Notes under the pieces: generated by a model
What the model saw: only the letters and a program-made list of their open reading frames with translations
Databases searched by the model: none
Told to the model about the DNA's origin: nothing
Program-made: the position numbers and the translations under genes
Source: Candidatus Margulisiibacteriota bacterium
Lineage (GTDB): Bacteria; Margulisbacteria; Termititenacia; Termititenacales; Termititenacaceae
Assembly: GCA_031267055.1 (NCBI GenBank)
Contig: JAIRZV010000141.1
Span: 1 to 12,187 of the forward strand
Direction: 5' to 3'
DNA: 12,187 nt
Shown: positions 6,094-12,187 of the stretch, piece after piece
Layout: the number at the start of each line of letters is the position of its first letter
Numbering within the stretch: position 1 is the first letter of the stretch

Positions 6094-8934
6094 TTACTTC
6101 ACTCCAAATCTGGTGACGACTTCATGGCGCTTGCCGGAACCTTTGAAAGTCATGCGCAAAATATACACGCCCCGGCCGACTTTGCCGCCACTGGAGAAAT
6201 CGCCGGCCCAGGCATAAGTATTGTAACCGAGCAAAACCGGCAGCGCTTCCTCGCGGTACACCTCGCGGCCGGTCACGTCATAGATGTAAACAGTCATCGT
6301 GCCGCTGTCCATACTGTTGTTTTCAAAACCGACATAGAGCGAGCCGGTGTCAGGCTCATAGGGCGTGGGATACGGCAAAATTTCTTTGATCTCCATAGTC
6401 CCGCCGACCAGCAGCTCATACCGGATCGTGGTCTCCGGCAGCACATCATTCTTATTGGGTCCATTGATCGGCGCGATACGCAAAACGCCAGTCGTTCCCG
6501 CGCTGGCCGCTGAAAAATTTCCCCCCGGCAGAGAAATAACCGCGTTGTCTAAAAACCAATTTGTGCCTCTTTTTAAGGGAACGCCGTTTTGATAGATCGC
6601 AAACTCATAATCGAGATGCGCTTCCGTTTCAGTATTCAAAGATATGGTCAGGCTGGACTTTTCCGGTATTTTGTCGCCGTTCACAAAAGGCGTGGTGAAC
6701 GCGTTGTCGGTATTAGTAAACTTGATGCCGCCCGGCAAAATATAGTCCGGCCAAAGCGAAGAATTTTCTGTGGAGCCAGCGCCGTTTAAGCGCAGAGTAA
6801 CATAACCGGGCAGGTCGGACACGGGTACGCTGCCGCCGCCCAGTCCGGCAGCCGCCGAACGGAAAATCATACTTTGATCGTAATAAGCGTGATAACCGGC
6901 TGGCGGCGCGTCCGGCGACGGCCACATGTAGGCATTATTCTCAGTATAAACATTGTAAAGAACCTGCGCGTCAACATAGACCGTATCGTTAGTTTTGAGA
7001 TTGGACGCGACAACATTAAAAGTAGCCACATAGGGAACGTTATATATCCCAGGCACATTAACATTAAAAGTGGTGCCAAAAAGACCTTCCAGGGTCCAGG
7101 AAAACTCCCGGCTAATATCCGAACGCTCCGTCGAGGTCGAATTAAAATCACTGCCGGCATAAAAAACCGGCCGCGTGCTGTTCATATTGCTGGAAGGGTT
7201 GTAAAAAACTTCCATTTGCCGTGGGTTGGCAGGCGGAACTCTTTCATAGAAGTTGTAAATAGGCACAAGCACCTGAAAACTTTGCCCGGGTCCGATGGAG
7301 CTAAGATCATTGCCCAAGACATCGGTGACGCGGAGCGGCCCGATCAAAGCGCGGTTAGGCCACATATCGACATGCGCCGGTCCGGGCGGCGCCTTGGGAC
7401 TCCAAAATGAAGCATTAGAGTTAGAAGTTCTGGAATTGGAGGAGACCGAAATACCTGTAACCTGCGCCTGCGCGGACATATCGCCGGTAACCAGCACGCC
7501 GATGTCGTAAACCACGTAATATTGATTTGGCCCGGGCTCCAGAGTTTGATTGCGAAAAACAGCCTGGCTTTGGTTTATAATCTCACCGACGCCGGCCAAG
7601 CTGGGCGTCTGGCCGGAACCGGACAAAGCTGGCGGATACTTATAAAGCAAGAGGCGGTTGACCCCGTCGTCAGTCCGTTGCCGAAAAGTGCCGCCGCCGT
7701 TGGTTATTTCGAACACAACATTATTGATCCGCTGACGTGTATCCGGCACTTTATAAGTAAAATCGATCATCTTGATGCCGCTCTGTCCGGCCACGACAGT
7801 AGTAGGCGCATTGACCAGCGCGTTCGAAGCGGTCAGCCAGGCATCGGCCAATCTACAGGTCACTGTCACATTATTGGCAGAGCTGACCTGCAATGAAGAA
7901 GCGCCGCCGCTGCTCAAAGTGCCGCTGCCGCCGAGCAGTCGGCAGGTCAAAGATGTATTTTCAGGAAAAGCGCTGCCCAGTTTATATAAAACATAAAAAA
8001 TCCTTTCCGAAACCGGCGTATTCGGCACACCGCCGCCGGACACGCTGTAGGCCGACAGAGTAATCGTCTGATCGAACGGCAATTCTATAGCCTCGTGGGT
8101 ATTGCCGTTCTTGTCATAAGAAAGATAGTCCGTATCGTGAACGGTTATCTCTCCGGCCTCTCCGGAATAATCTCCATCGCCGTTATCCGCCAATAAAATG
8201 ATCCGGCTCACATGCAAATTACGGTTAGTTGTGCTGGTGGCAAAATTCGAGGCGCTACCCAGGCTAAGGCTTCTGATCCCGACACTCGAATTCTCGGCGC
8301 GCAGAGTGAATTGCATGATCGCAAAAGTAGTATCTGGCGGCACGCCGGAAGAAGTTCCCGGCAGCAGGCTTTTTAAACTACCCGGTACGTAAACCAAGCC
8401 ATTGGCTTTGACCGTAACCATACTACCAGAGTCATTTACCTGTACTGCATCCTTATTTCCTTCTTGAATAGAGCTGATCTTCGCATTGACAACAACCTTT
8501 GTGCCGCCGGTCAAGGAATATTTAGCCGTCGGTGAGATCGTGTAATAGACAGCATAATTGGCAGTACTCGCGCTTGATTTGGTAAAGGAAAACCGATAAG
8601 CCGTGTCACTCTCAATAGGACTGCCGCTGTTGGGCACCAGCGCTCCACCGGTGCCGTCGTCATTAACGTCCTCGTACAATTCTACTTTTTCAATGCCGTC
8701 GCTGTTGAAAGGCAGATCAGACGCATAGTCATTCACCAAGCGGATATACAGTCGTTCACTGGAACTGCCATTTATGCTGAAAACTGTTATCATAATCCGT
8801 TCGCCGACGAAGGCGTCACTGGGCAGTGGTACAAAAGTTTTGCTGATAGTCAAAGGCGGATCGTTGAGCGCCCAAAGCGCCGTAAGCTGCAAGAGAAGCG
8901 TCAAAACGCATAAACCCCGCCATTTAATGCTCAA
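6094..8934 (-). CDS. Large exported repeat protein with FlgD-Ig/T9SS-like C-terminal domain (946 aa)
   Basis: I do not recognise a named family over the full length. The signal peptide is residues 1-22 (MSIKWRG, then a Leu/Val-rich core ending ALWA). The mature part is rich in Ser, Thr, Asn, Gly and beta strand. Three related domains can be seen at about 42-152, 200-362 and 378-502. Each has a start like F.(L/Y)......IR.(L/V), a Leu-rich strand with an Asp/Asn/Gly-rich loop, and a closing strand like YYVVYDIG. Two of the loops (VNDDGTG, DNGDGDYSG) resemble calcium-binding loops. The last 98 residues (about 849-946) read YPTPYEPDTG, then VYIYDVTGREVYR, AWAGDFSSGGKVGRGVYIL. This matches the Ig-like fold shared by the FlgD C-terminal domain and T9SS type A sorting domains. 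The TTG at 8934 was chosen because it gives a normal signal peptide and has AAGGGG 10 bases upstream (8945-8950). An upstream in-frame TTG at 8988 falls within the promoter. Role inferred: surface or secreted structural protein. Confidence 0.75.
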   Translation of the reverse strand: MSIKWRGLCVLTLLLQLTALWALNDPPLTISKTFVPLPSDAFVGERIMITVFSINGSSSERLYIRLVNDYASDLPFNSDGIEKVELYEDVNDDGTGGALVPNSGSPIESDTAYRFSFTKSSASTANYAVYYTISPTAKYSLTGGTKVVVNAKISSIQEGNKDAVQVNDSGSMVTVKANGLVYVPGSLKSLLPGTSSGVPPDTTFAIMQFTLRAENSSVGIRSLSLGSASNFATSTTNRNLHVSRIILLADNGDGDYSGEAGEITVHDTDYLSYDKNGNTHEAIELPFDQTITLSAYSVSGGGVPNTPVSERIFYVLYKLGSAFPENTSLTCRLLGGSGTLSSGGASSLQVSSANNVTVTCRLADAWLTASNALVNAPTTVVAGQSGIKMIDFTYKVPDTRQRINNVVFEITNGGGTFRQRTDDGVNRLLLYKYPPALSGSGQTPSLAGVGEIINQSQAVFRNQTLEPGPNQYYVVYDIGVLVTGDMSAQAQVTGISVSSNSRTSNSNASFWSPKAPPGPAHVDMWPNRALIGPLRVTDVLGNDLSSIGPGQSFQVLVPIYNFYERVPPANPRQMEVFYNPSSNMNSTRPVFYAGSDFNSTSTERSDISREFSWTLEGLFGTTFNVNVPGIYNVPYVATFNVVASNLKTNDTVYVDAQVLYNVYTENNAYMWPSPDAPPAGYHAYYDQSMIFRSAAAGLGGGSVPVSDLPGYVTLRLNGAGSTENSSLWPDYILPGGIKFTNTDNAFTTPFVNGDKIPEKSSLTISLNTETEAHLDYEFAIYQNGVPLKRGTNWFLDNAVISLPGGNFSAASAGTTGVLRIAPINGPNKNDVLPETTIRYELLVGGTMEIKEILPYPTPYEPDTGSLYVGFENNSMDSGTMTVYIYDVTGREVYREEALPVLLGYNTYAWAGDFSSGGKVGRGVYILRMTFKGSGKRHEVVTRFGVK

Positions 8935-8944
8935 AATGAAATTT

Positions 8945-8950
8945 CCCCTT
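8945..8950 (-). promoter_or_regulatory. Ribosome binding site deciding the TTG start of the 946-aa protein
   Basis: AAGGGG lies 10 bases upstream of the TTG at 8934, with a second G-rich block just before it. The site falls inside the short leader predicted from the promoter at 8968-8996. Confidence 0.5.
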
Positions 8951-8967
8951 TCCCCTACTAAATATAA

Positions 8968-8996
8968 ATTATAGGTTATTAAAATCAAATAAACAA
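8968..8996 (-). promoter_or_regulatory. Sigma-70-type promoter of the leftward envelope/hook operon
   Basis: On the minus strand, TTGTTT (8991-8996) is followed after exactly 17 bases by a perfect TATAAT (8968-8973). Transcription would start near 8961, giving a leader of about 27 bases before the TTG start. No convincing second promoter was seen further down the five-gene unit, whose gaps are all 30 bases or less. Confidence 0.7.
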
Positions 8997-9023
8997 TCGA
9001 AATATCGTGTTATAATATATCGA
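8997..9023. promoter_or_regulatory. Imperfect inverted repeat around the rightward -10 box, possible operator
   Basis: TCGAAATA (8997-9004) and TATATCGA (9016-9023) are complementary at 7 of 8 positions, with an 11-base spacer. The right arm overlaps the last base of the rightward -10, and the left arm abuts the leftward -35. The position suits a repressor or activator site acting on both promoters. The region is AT-rich, so chance is a real alternative. Confidence 0.3.
9008..9016 (+). promoter_or_regulatory. Extended -10 promoter of the rightward operon
   Basis: TGTTATAAT contains a perfect -10 (9011-9016) with the TG extension one base upstream. At the expected distance for a -35 (about 8988-8993) only AATAAA is found, so the extended -10 probably carries the promoter. 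Transcription would start near 9023, and the G-run ribosome binding site and TTG start follow at once. Confidence 0.55.
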
Positions 9024-9041
9024 CAAATGGGGGCTGGTAAC

Positions 9042-9467
9042 TTGCGTAAATTATTATTTTTTTTCACGCTGATCTTGAGCAATGTTTTGGCCGAGATAGA
9101 CGTTATCGCTGAGCTGGGCGCCACGCATGTCGAGCTCTTGCAGCAAAAAGGCGCGCCCAACGCGATACTGCCGGTGCGCCAAGAACGTCCGGACGATGAC
9201 GATGTGGCATTTGTTTACGGCGATAGCTATTTTTATCTGTACAATAATCATTTTTACCGTGCTTTTTTTTCCAAAAGACACAGCGGCGAGATTTACAAAG
9301 GCTTAAAAATCGGCGACAGCAAAGGCGAGCTAACCAAACTCTGGGGCAACAAATACGATCTGGAAAAAGACGGCCTGGTCTGGCAAAAAGATGGGTATAT
9401 TATCGTGGCCAAGATCACCACGGAAAACCGGCTGGAATCGATCTGGTTTATTAAGGACGCGAATTAA
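9042..9467 (+). CDS. Small exported protein with two similar halves, BamE/SmpA-like (141 aa)
   Basis: I recognise no named gene. From the TTG at 9042 the protein begins MRKLLFFFTLILSNVLA, a compact Sec signal peptide with likely cleavage after Ala17. The mature part seems to contain two related halves. Residues about 24-77 have a GATHVELLQQKGAP helix region, then DVAFVYGDSYFYLYNNHFYRAFF. Residues about 87-137 have IGDSKGELTKLWGN, then DGLVWQKDGYIIVAKI and RLESIWF. The pattern I.xGxSxxEL.xLxG followed by strands is that of small periplasmic SmpA/OmlA (BamE-like) and BLIP-like folds, so an envelope role is plausible. This rests on shape, not on close identity. I preferred the TTG to the in-frame ATG at 9027 because the ATG would lie about 4 bases from the predicted transcript start with no room for a ribosome binding site. 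GGGGG (9029-9033) lies 8 bases upstream of the TTG. It is the first gene of the rightward unit. Confidence 0.65.
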   Translation: MRKLLFFFTLILSNVLAEIDVIAELGATHVELLQQKGAPNAILPVRQERPDDDDVAFVYGDSYFYLYNNHFYRAFFSKRHSGEIYKGLKIGDSKGELTKLWGNKYDLEKDGLVWQKDGYIIVAKITTENRLESIWFIKDAN

Positions 9468-9489
9468 AAATGAAAGGGATGATTCCGCA

Positions 9490-10311
9490 ATGAATTTCAA
9501 TTCTTTAAATTTCTGGCCTTTCCGGCAGCCAAAAATCGGCCTCGCGCTGGGCGGCGGCAGTATGCGCGGTCTGGCCAATGTCGGCATTTTGAAGGGCTTG
9601 GCAAAACATAGCGTTCCGATCCACTGCATATCCGGCACCAGCGCCGGCTCGATAGCCGCCGCCCTTTACGCCGCCGGTCAGACCGCCGCAGAAATAGAAG
9701 AAATCGTTTTGGAGCTGGACTGGTTTAAAATCGCCAGTTTGAGCTTGAGCGGTCATGGTATGCTCAATCCCGCCAAGCTGCAAAAATATTTAGACACGCT
9801 GCTGCCGGTCAAAACTTTTGGCGAAACCAAAATCCCACTGCATATCTCGGCCAGCGATTTGCTGACCGCGCAGGAATATGTGTTTGAACAGCCCGACGAG
9901 GAAATCGCTTTTGCCACGGCGGTTAGCTGCTCGATACCGGGGGTTTTTTCGCCGAGCGAATACCGCGGCCGCTATTTAGTCGACGGCTGTTTGGTCAACA
10001 ACATTCCTTTGAGCGCTCTCGCGATAAATCGCCCGACAGTCTACATCGGCGTAAACGTGATACCGCGCGGCGCCATGCCGGAAAAACCGCGCAATATTTT
10101 TCAGATCTTTTCGCGCGGCTACGATATTTATGAATTGAGCAATCTGGCGCGTTATCAAAAATACAAGCCGTTGCTGCTGGAGCCGCTCAAAGCATACGTC
10201 AAGCCGGAGTTAAAACCCGGCAAAGATTTTTACCGCAAATTAATCCAAGCCGGTGAAACAGAAATAGAAAAACAATTGCCGCGGCTGAAAAAGCTCACTC
10301 GGGTAAAATGA
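9490..10311 (+). CDS. Patatin-like phospholipase (RssA/NTE-type serine lipase)
   Basis: This is a predicted cytoplasmic lipid acyl hydrolase of 273 residues with a Ser-Asp dyad. The oxyanion-hole motif GGGSMRG is at 21-27, the nucleophile elbow GTSAG at 49-53 (Ser51), and the catalytic Asp at 165 in VDGCLVNNIPLSAL. These are the three signatures of the patatin family. There is no signal peptide or membrane segment, as in RssA-like members. Bacterial relatives cleave phospholipids or lysophospholipids, but the substrate here cannot be read from sequence. The ATG at 9490 was chosen over a longer in-frame reading from 9391, which would lie inside the preceding gene. AAAGGGA lies about 10 bases upstream of it, and the patatin homology begins right after it. 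The gene's TGA overlaps the ATG of rsmH (ATGA), so the two are probably translated together. That is an uncommon neighbour for a division cluster. Confidence 0.88.
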   Translation: MNFNSLNFWPFRQPKIGLALGGGSMRGLANVGILKGLAKHSVPIHCISGTSAGSIAAALYAAGQTAAEIEEIVLELDWFKIASLSLSGHGMLNPAKLQKYLDTLLPVKTFGETKIPLHISASDLLTAQEYVFEQPDEEIAFATAVSCSIPGVFSPSEYRGRYLVDGCLVNNIPLSALAINRPTVYIGVNVIPRGAMPEKPRNIFQIFSRGYDIYELSNLARYQKYKPLLLEPLKAYVKPELKPGKDFYRKLIQAGETEIEKQLPRLKKLTRVK

Positions 10312-11165
10312 ATCACACGCCGGTACTGCCGCAGGAAATTCTCTCGGGTTTAAATTTACGCGCCGGACAGACTATCGTGGACTGCACTTTTGGCGGAGGC
10401 GGCCACGCGGCGGCCATAGCCAAACAAGTCCGCCAGGTGCTCGCTTTTGATCAGGATCCCAACGCGCCAAATTATGCCGCAGATATTCTGACGGCCAATT
10501 CAAATATCAAATTGATACCGGACAATTTTTCCCGTCTGGCCGAGTATATCACCGCGCCGGTCGACGGCTTTGTTTTTGATCTGGGCGTCTCGTCTTTTCA
10601 GCTGGATTTGCCGGAGCGCGGCTTTAGCTGGCGGCAAGACTGCGCGCTGGATATGCGTATGGACACGCGGCAAGATCTGACCGCGGAAAAAATCGTCAAT
10701 CAATACGCGGAAAAAGAACTGGCCGCTATTATTTATAATTACGGCGAAGAAAAATACTCGCGGCGCATCGCCAAAAATATTCTGGCCGCGCGGCAAAAAA
10801 ATAAAATCACAACCAGCGCGCAGTTAAAAGAAATTATTTTACGCAGCGTTTTCGGTAATTACACCGCCAAAAACGCTTCGCTGGCGCGCGTTTTTCAAGC
10901 GCTGCGCATTGCGGTCAATGACGAGCTGAATATTCTGGCTGGCGCTTTGATCCAAGCGGTGGATTTATTGAAAACCGGCGGGCGCCTCGCGGTAATTTCT
11001 TTTCATTCGCTGGAAGACCGCATCGTCAAAAATGTTTTTCGGGATTTGCAACAAAAAAACATTCTCACGCTGCCAATCAAAAAACCACTGCGGCCGGGCC
11101 TGGCGGAAATTCAAAATAATCCGCGCGCCCGCTCCGCCAAGCTACGTCTCGGAGAAAAAAAATGA
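10308..11165 (+). CDS. rsmH: 16S rRNA (cytosine(1402)-N(4))-methyltransferase RsmH (MraW)
   Basis: RsmH methylates N4 of C1402 in 16S rRNA, tuning the ribosomal P site, with S-adenosylmethionine as donor. The 285-residue protein carries the full family signature. It opens with HTPVLPQEIL, then DCTFGGGGH (25-33, SAM-binding loop), DLGVSSFQLD (91-100), RGFS, LDMRMD (114-119), NQY (131-133), IYNYGEEKYSRRIAK (142-156), RVFQALRIAVNDEL (194-207), GGRLAVISFHSLEDRIVK (224-241), and ends RSAKLRLGEKK. The linker after DRIVK is short, so the protein is a little smaller than the roughly 310 residues usual in proteobacteria, but no core motif is missing. The start overlaps the patatin stop and the TGA overlaps the next ATG. 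In most bacteria rsmH heads the dcw cluster directly after mraZ. mraZ is absent here. Confidence 0.97.
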   Translation: MNHTPVLPQEILSGLNLRAGQTIVDCTFGGGGHAAAIAKQVRQVLAFDQDPNAPNYAADILTANSNIKLIPDNFSRLAEYITAPVDGFVFDLGVSSFQLDLPERGFSWRQDCALDMRMDTRQDLTAEKIVNQYAEKELAAIIYNYGEEKYSRRIAKNILAARQKNKITTSAQLKEIILRSVFGNYTAKNASLARVFQALRIAVNDELNILAGALIQAVDLLKTGGRLAVISFHSLEDRIVKNVFRDLQQKNILTLPIKKPLRPGLAEIQNNPRARSAKLRLGEKK

Positions 11166-11452
11166 AGGAGCAAAATTTAAACCGCCTGCTGATTTTACTG
11201 GCCGCCGTTTGGGTCGGTTTGTCCGCGTCCCTACTCTACAAACAAATCCCGTTGCTCAAACTACACCAGCAGCTGGGCGCGCTGGAAAATCAAATCCAGC
11301 AGCTGCAATATGAAAACGAATTACTGCAAATCGAGTTGGCGCGGCACACCGGACTGGAATATCTCGACGCGCAGGCCGCGCGTCTGGGTTTGATCCGGCC
11401 GGCCAATATCCGCTTTATTCAAAAAAATGCGCCGCCGCGGAGCAAGCTATGA
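11162..11452 (+). CDS. ftsL: Division protein of the FtsL/DivIC type
   Basis: This is a 96-residue single-pass membrane protein. Residues 1-7 are cytoplasmic, about 8-26 form the membrane span (LLILLAAVWVGLSASLLY), and about 31-62 form a heptad-like coiled coil rich in Leu, Gln and Glu (LHQQLGALENQIQQLQYENE). The C-terminal YLDAQAARLGLIRPANIRFI matches the ARxxLGLxxP.....(F) ending of the DivIC/FtsB/FtsL family. In the divisome these proteins bridge early division proteins to the septal synthase FtsW-FtsI and activate it. The position between rsmH and the ftsI-type gene is the usual place of ftsL. The C-terminal motif alone would fit DivIC/FtsB as well. It overlaps both neighbours by ATGA junctions. 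Confidence 0.85.
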   Translation: MKEQNLNRLLILLAAVWVGLSASLLYKQIPLLKLHQQLGALENQIQQLQYENELLQIELARHTGLEYLDAQAARLGLIRPANIRFIQKNAPPRSKL

Positions 11453-12187
11453 CGCAGCTTGAACGTTTGCACGCGGTCAGTTTATTTGTGGCCTTGCTGT
11501 TTTTGCTGGTGGTCGGCCGGCTTTTTTATCTGCAAATCTGGAAACATCAAGATTATCAGACCATGTCGCGGGAACAATTAAATACAGAAAACGAACAGCC
11601 GGCCAAACGCGGCAGTATCACCGACCGCAACGGCATTTTGCTGGCCGCGACAGTCGCCGCGAAAACCGCGTATATCGACTGCTCGGAAATTCAAGACCGG
11701 CCCGGCACAGCCGCGCGGCTGGCTGACGCTTTAAATCTGTCTCCGGCCGCAGTTCTGGCTAAAATCCAAAATCCCCAATACAAAGTCCCGCTCAAACGCC
11801 GGCTTAGCGAGCAGGAAGAAAACAATTTGAGAGCGTTGAATATTCGCGGCGTGTATTTCACCGACGATCAGCAGCGCATCTATCTGCGCAATAATTTAGC
11901 CGCGCATGTTTTGGGCTTCGTCAATGTCGACAATCAAGGCGCGGCCGGCTTGGAGTATTCGCTGGATAGATATTTGCAGGGCATACCGGGTAAATTGCTT
12001 TTTGAAAAAGATGTGCGCGGCCAAGAGCTGTACATCAGCAACCGCGTTGTGGTCGAGCCGCGCGACGGCGACAATATTCAGCTGACTATCGATGAGTTTT
12101 TGCAATACATCGCGCATAAATATTTAACCGCCGCGCTGCAAGAAACGCGCGCCGACAGTGGCAGCGTGATCATCATGGACACGCGCA
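11449..12187 (+). CDS. ftsI: FtsI-type peptidoglycan transpeptidase (class B PBP), N-terminal part
   Basis: These are the first 246 residues of a septal D,D-transpeptidase (PBP3/PBP2B class); the gene runs off the right edge. Residues about 9-30 form the membrane anchor (SLFVALLFLLVVGRLFYLQIW). The periplasmic dimerisation or pedestal domain follows, with RGSITDRNGILLA (54-66, the class B motif RGxIxDRNGxxLA), RIYLRNNLAAHVLGFVN (143-159), GLEYSLDRYLQGIPGK (167-182), VRGQEL (189-194), and DGDNIQLTID (206-215), which leads into the transpeptidase domain. The active-site SxxK, SxN and KTG motifs lie beyond the window and cannot be checked. The ATG overlaps the ftsL stop (ATGA). Placement after rsmH and ftsL points to FtsI rather than the elongation PBP2 or a sporulation-type SpoVD. 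Confidence 0.92.
   Translation, partial: MTQLERLHAVSLFVALLFLLVVGRLFYLQIWKHQDYQTMSREQLNTENEQPAKRGSITDRNGILLAATVAAKTAYIDCSEIQDRPGTAARLADALNLSPAAVLAKIQNPQYKVPLKRRLSEQEENNLRALNIRGVYFTDDQQRIYLRNNLAAHVLGFVNVDNQGAAGLEYSLDRYLQGIPGKLLFEKDVRGQELYISNRVVVEPRDGDNIQLTIDEFLQYIAHKYLTAALQETRADSGSVIIMDTR

Noticed and set aside
6874..7410. A 178-codon open frame on the plus strand within the 946-aa gene
   Set aside because: Antisense to a continuous exported-protein frame and basic low-information composition; no sign of a real gene.
8935..8988. N-terminal extension of the 946-aa protein from TTG 8988
   Set aside because: It starts inside the promoter between the -35 and -10 boxes, so it would not be on the predicted transcript, and it would bury the signal peptide.
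9263..9270. T8 run in the small exported protein gene as a terminator or slippage site
   Set aside because: No GC-rich hairpin precedes it, it lies within a coding frame, and runs of eight A or T are common in this window.
9391..9489. N-terminal extension of the patatin protein from ATG 9391
   Set aside because: It overlaps the preceding gene by 77 bases in another frame and adds an Arg-rich stretch without homology. The internal ATG at 9490 has a ribosome binding site and sits just before the patatin core.

Overview
The window holds two divergent transcription units that meet at about 8935-9041, plus no RNA genes, mobile elements or CRISPR. Coding density is very high, and no stretch above 300 bases lacks a gene. 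Composition is moderate in GC. A diderm, flagellated bacterium from a deep or little-studied lineage fits best: it has an export-signalled PorV/PorQ-type outer-membrane barrel, S-layer homology (SLH) domains, a C-terminal domain like those of type IX-type secreted proteins, and an ordinary division operon. A Margulisbacteria/WOR-1-like or Elusimicrobia-like origin is a guess from this combination. No marker in the window settles it.

Left unit (minus strand, 8934 down to base 1, running off the window). Five genes are packed with gaps of 1 to 30 bases behind one clear sigma-70-type promoter (8968-8996). In order of transcription they are: a 946-residue exported repeat protein with a FlgD-Ig/T9SS-like C-terminal domain; a 1300-residue exported protein that fuses an N-terminal PorV-like barrel to Ig-like and SLH modules; a FliK-like hook-length-control protein; a short FlgD-like hook cap protein; and the start of a FlgE-like hook protein. 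The last three form a hook-assembly set. The first two are large envelope proteins not expected in a hook operon, and they are the most interesting part of the window.

Right unit (plus strand, 9042 to the right edge). It begins with a small exported protein of two similar halves, followed by a patatin-like phospholipase, then rsmH (16S rRNA C1402 methyltransferase), a DivIC/FtsL-type division protein and the N-terminal third or so of an FtsI-type transpeptidase. The last four genes are joined by three successive ATGA stop/start overlaps. The patatin gene therefore sits, translationally coupled, where mraZ often lies at the head of a dcw division and cell-wall cluster.

The two promoters lie back to back and overlap, and an imperfect inverted repeat surrounds the rightward -10 box. 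Expression of the envelope/hook unit and of the division unit may therefore be linked. Start codons were reassigned for four genes (two to TTG, two to internal ATG) using ribosome binding sites, promoter positions and signal peptides.
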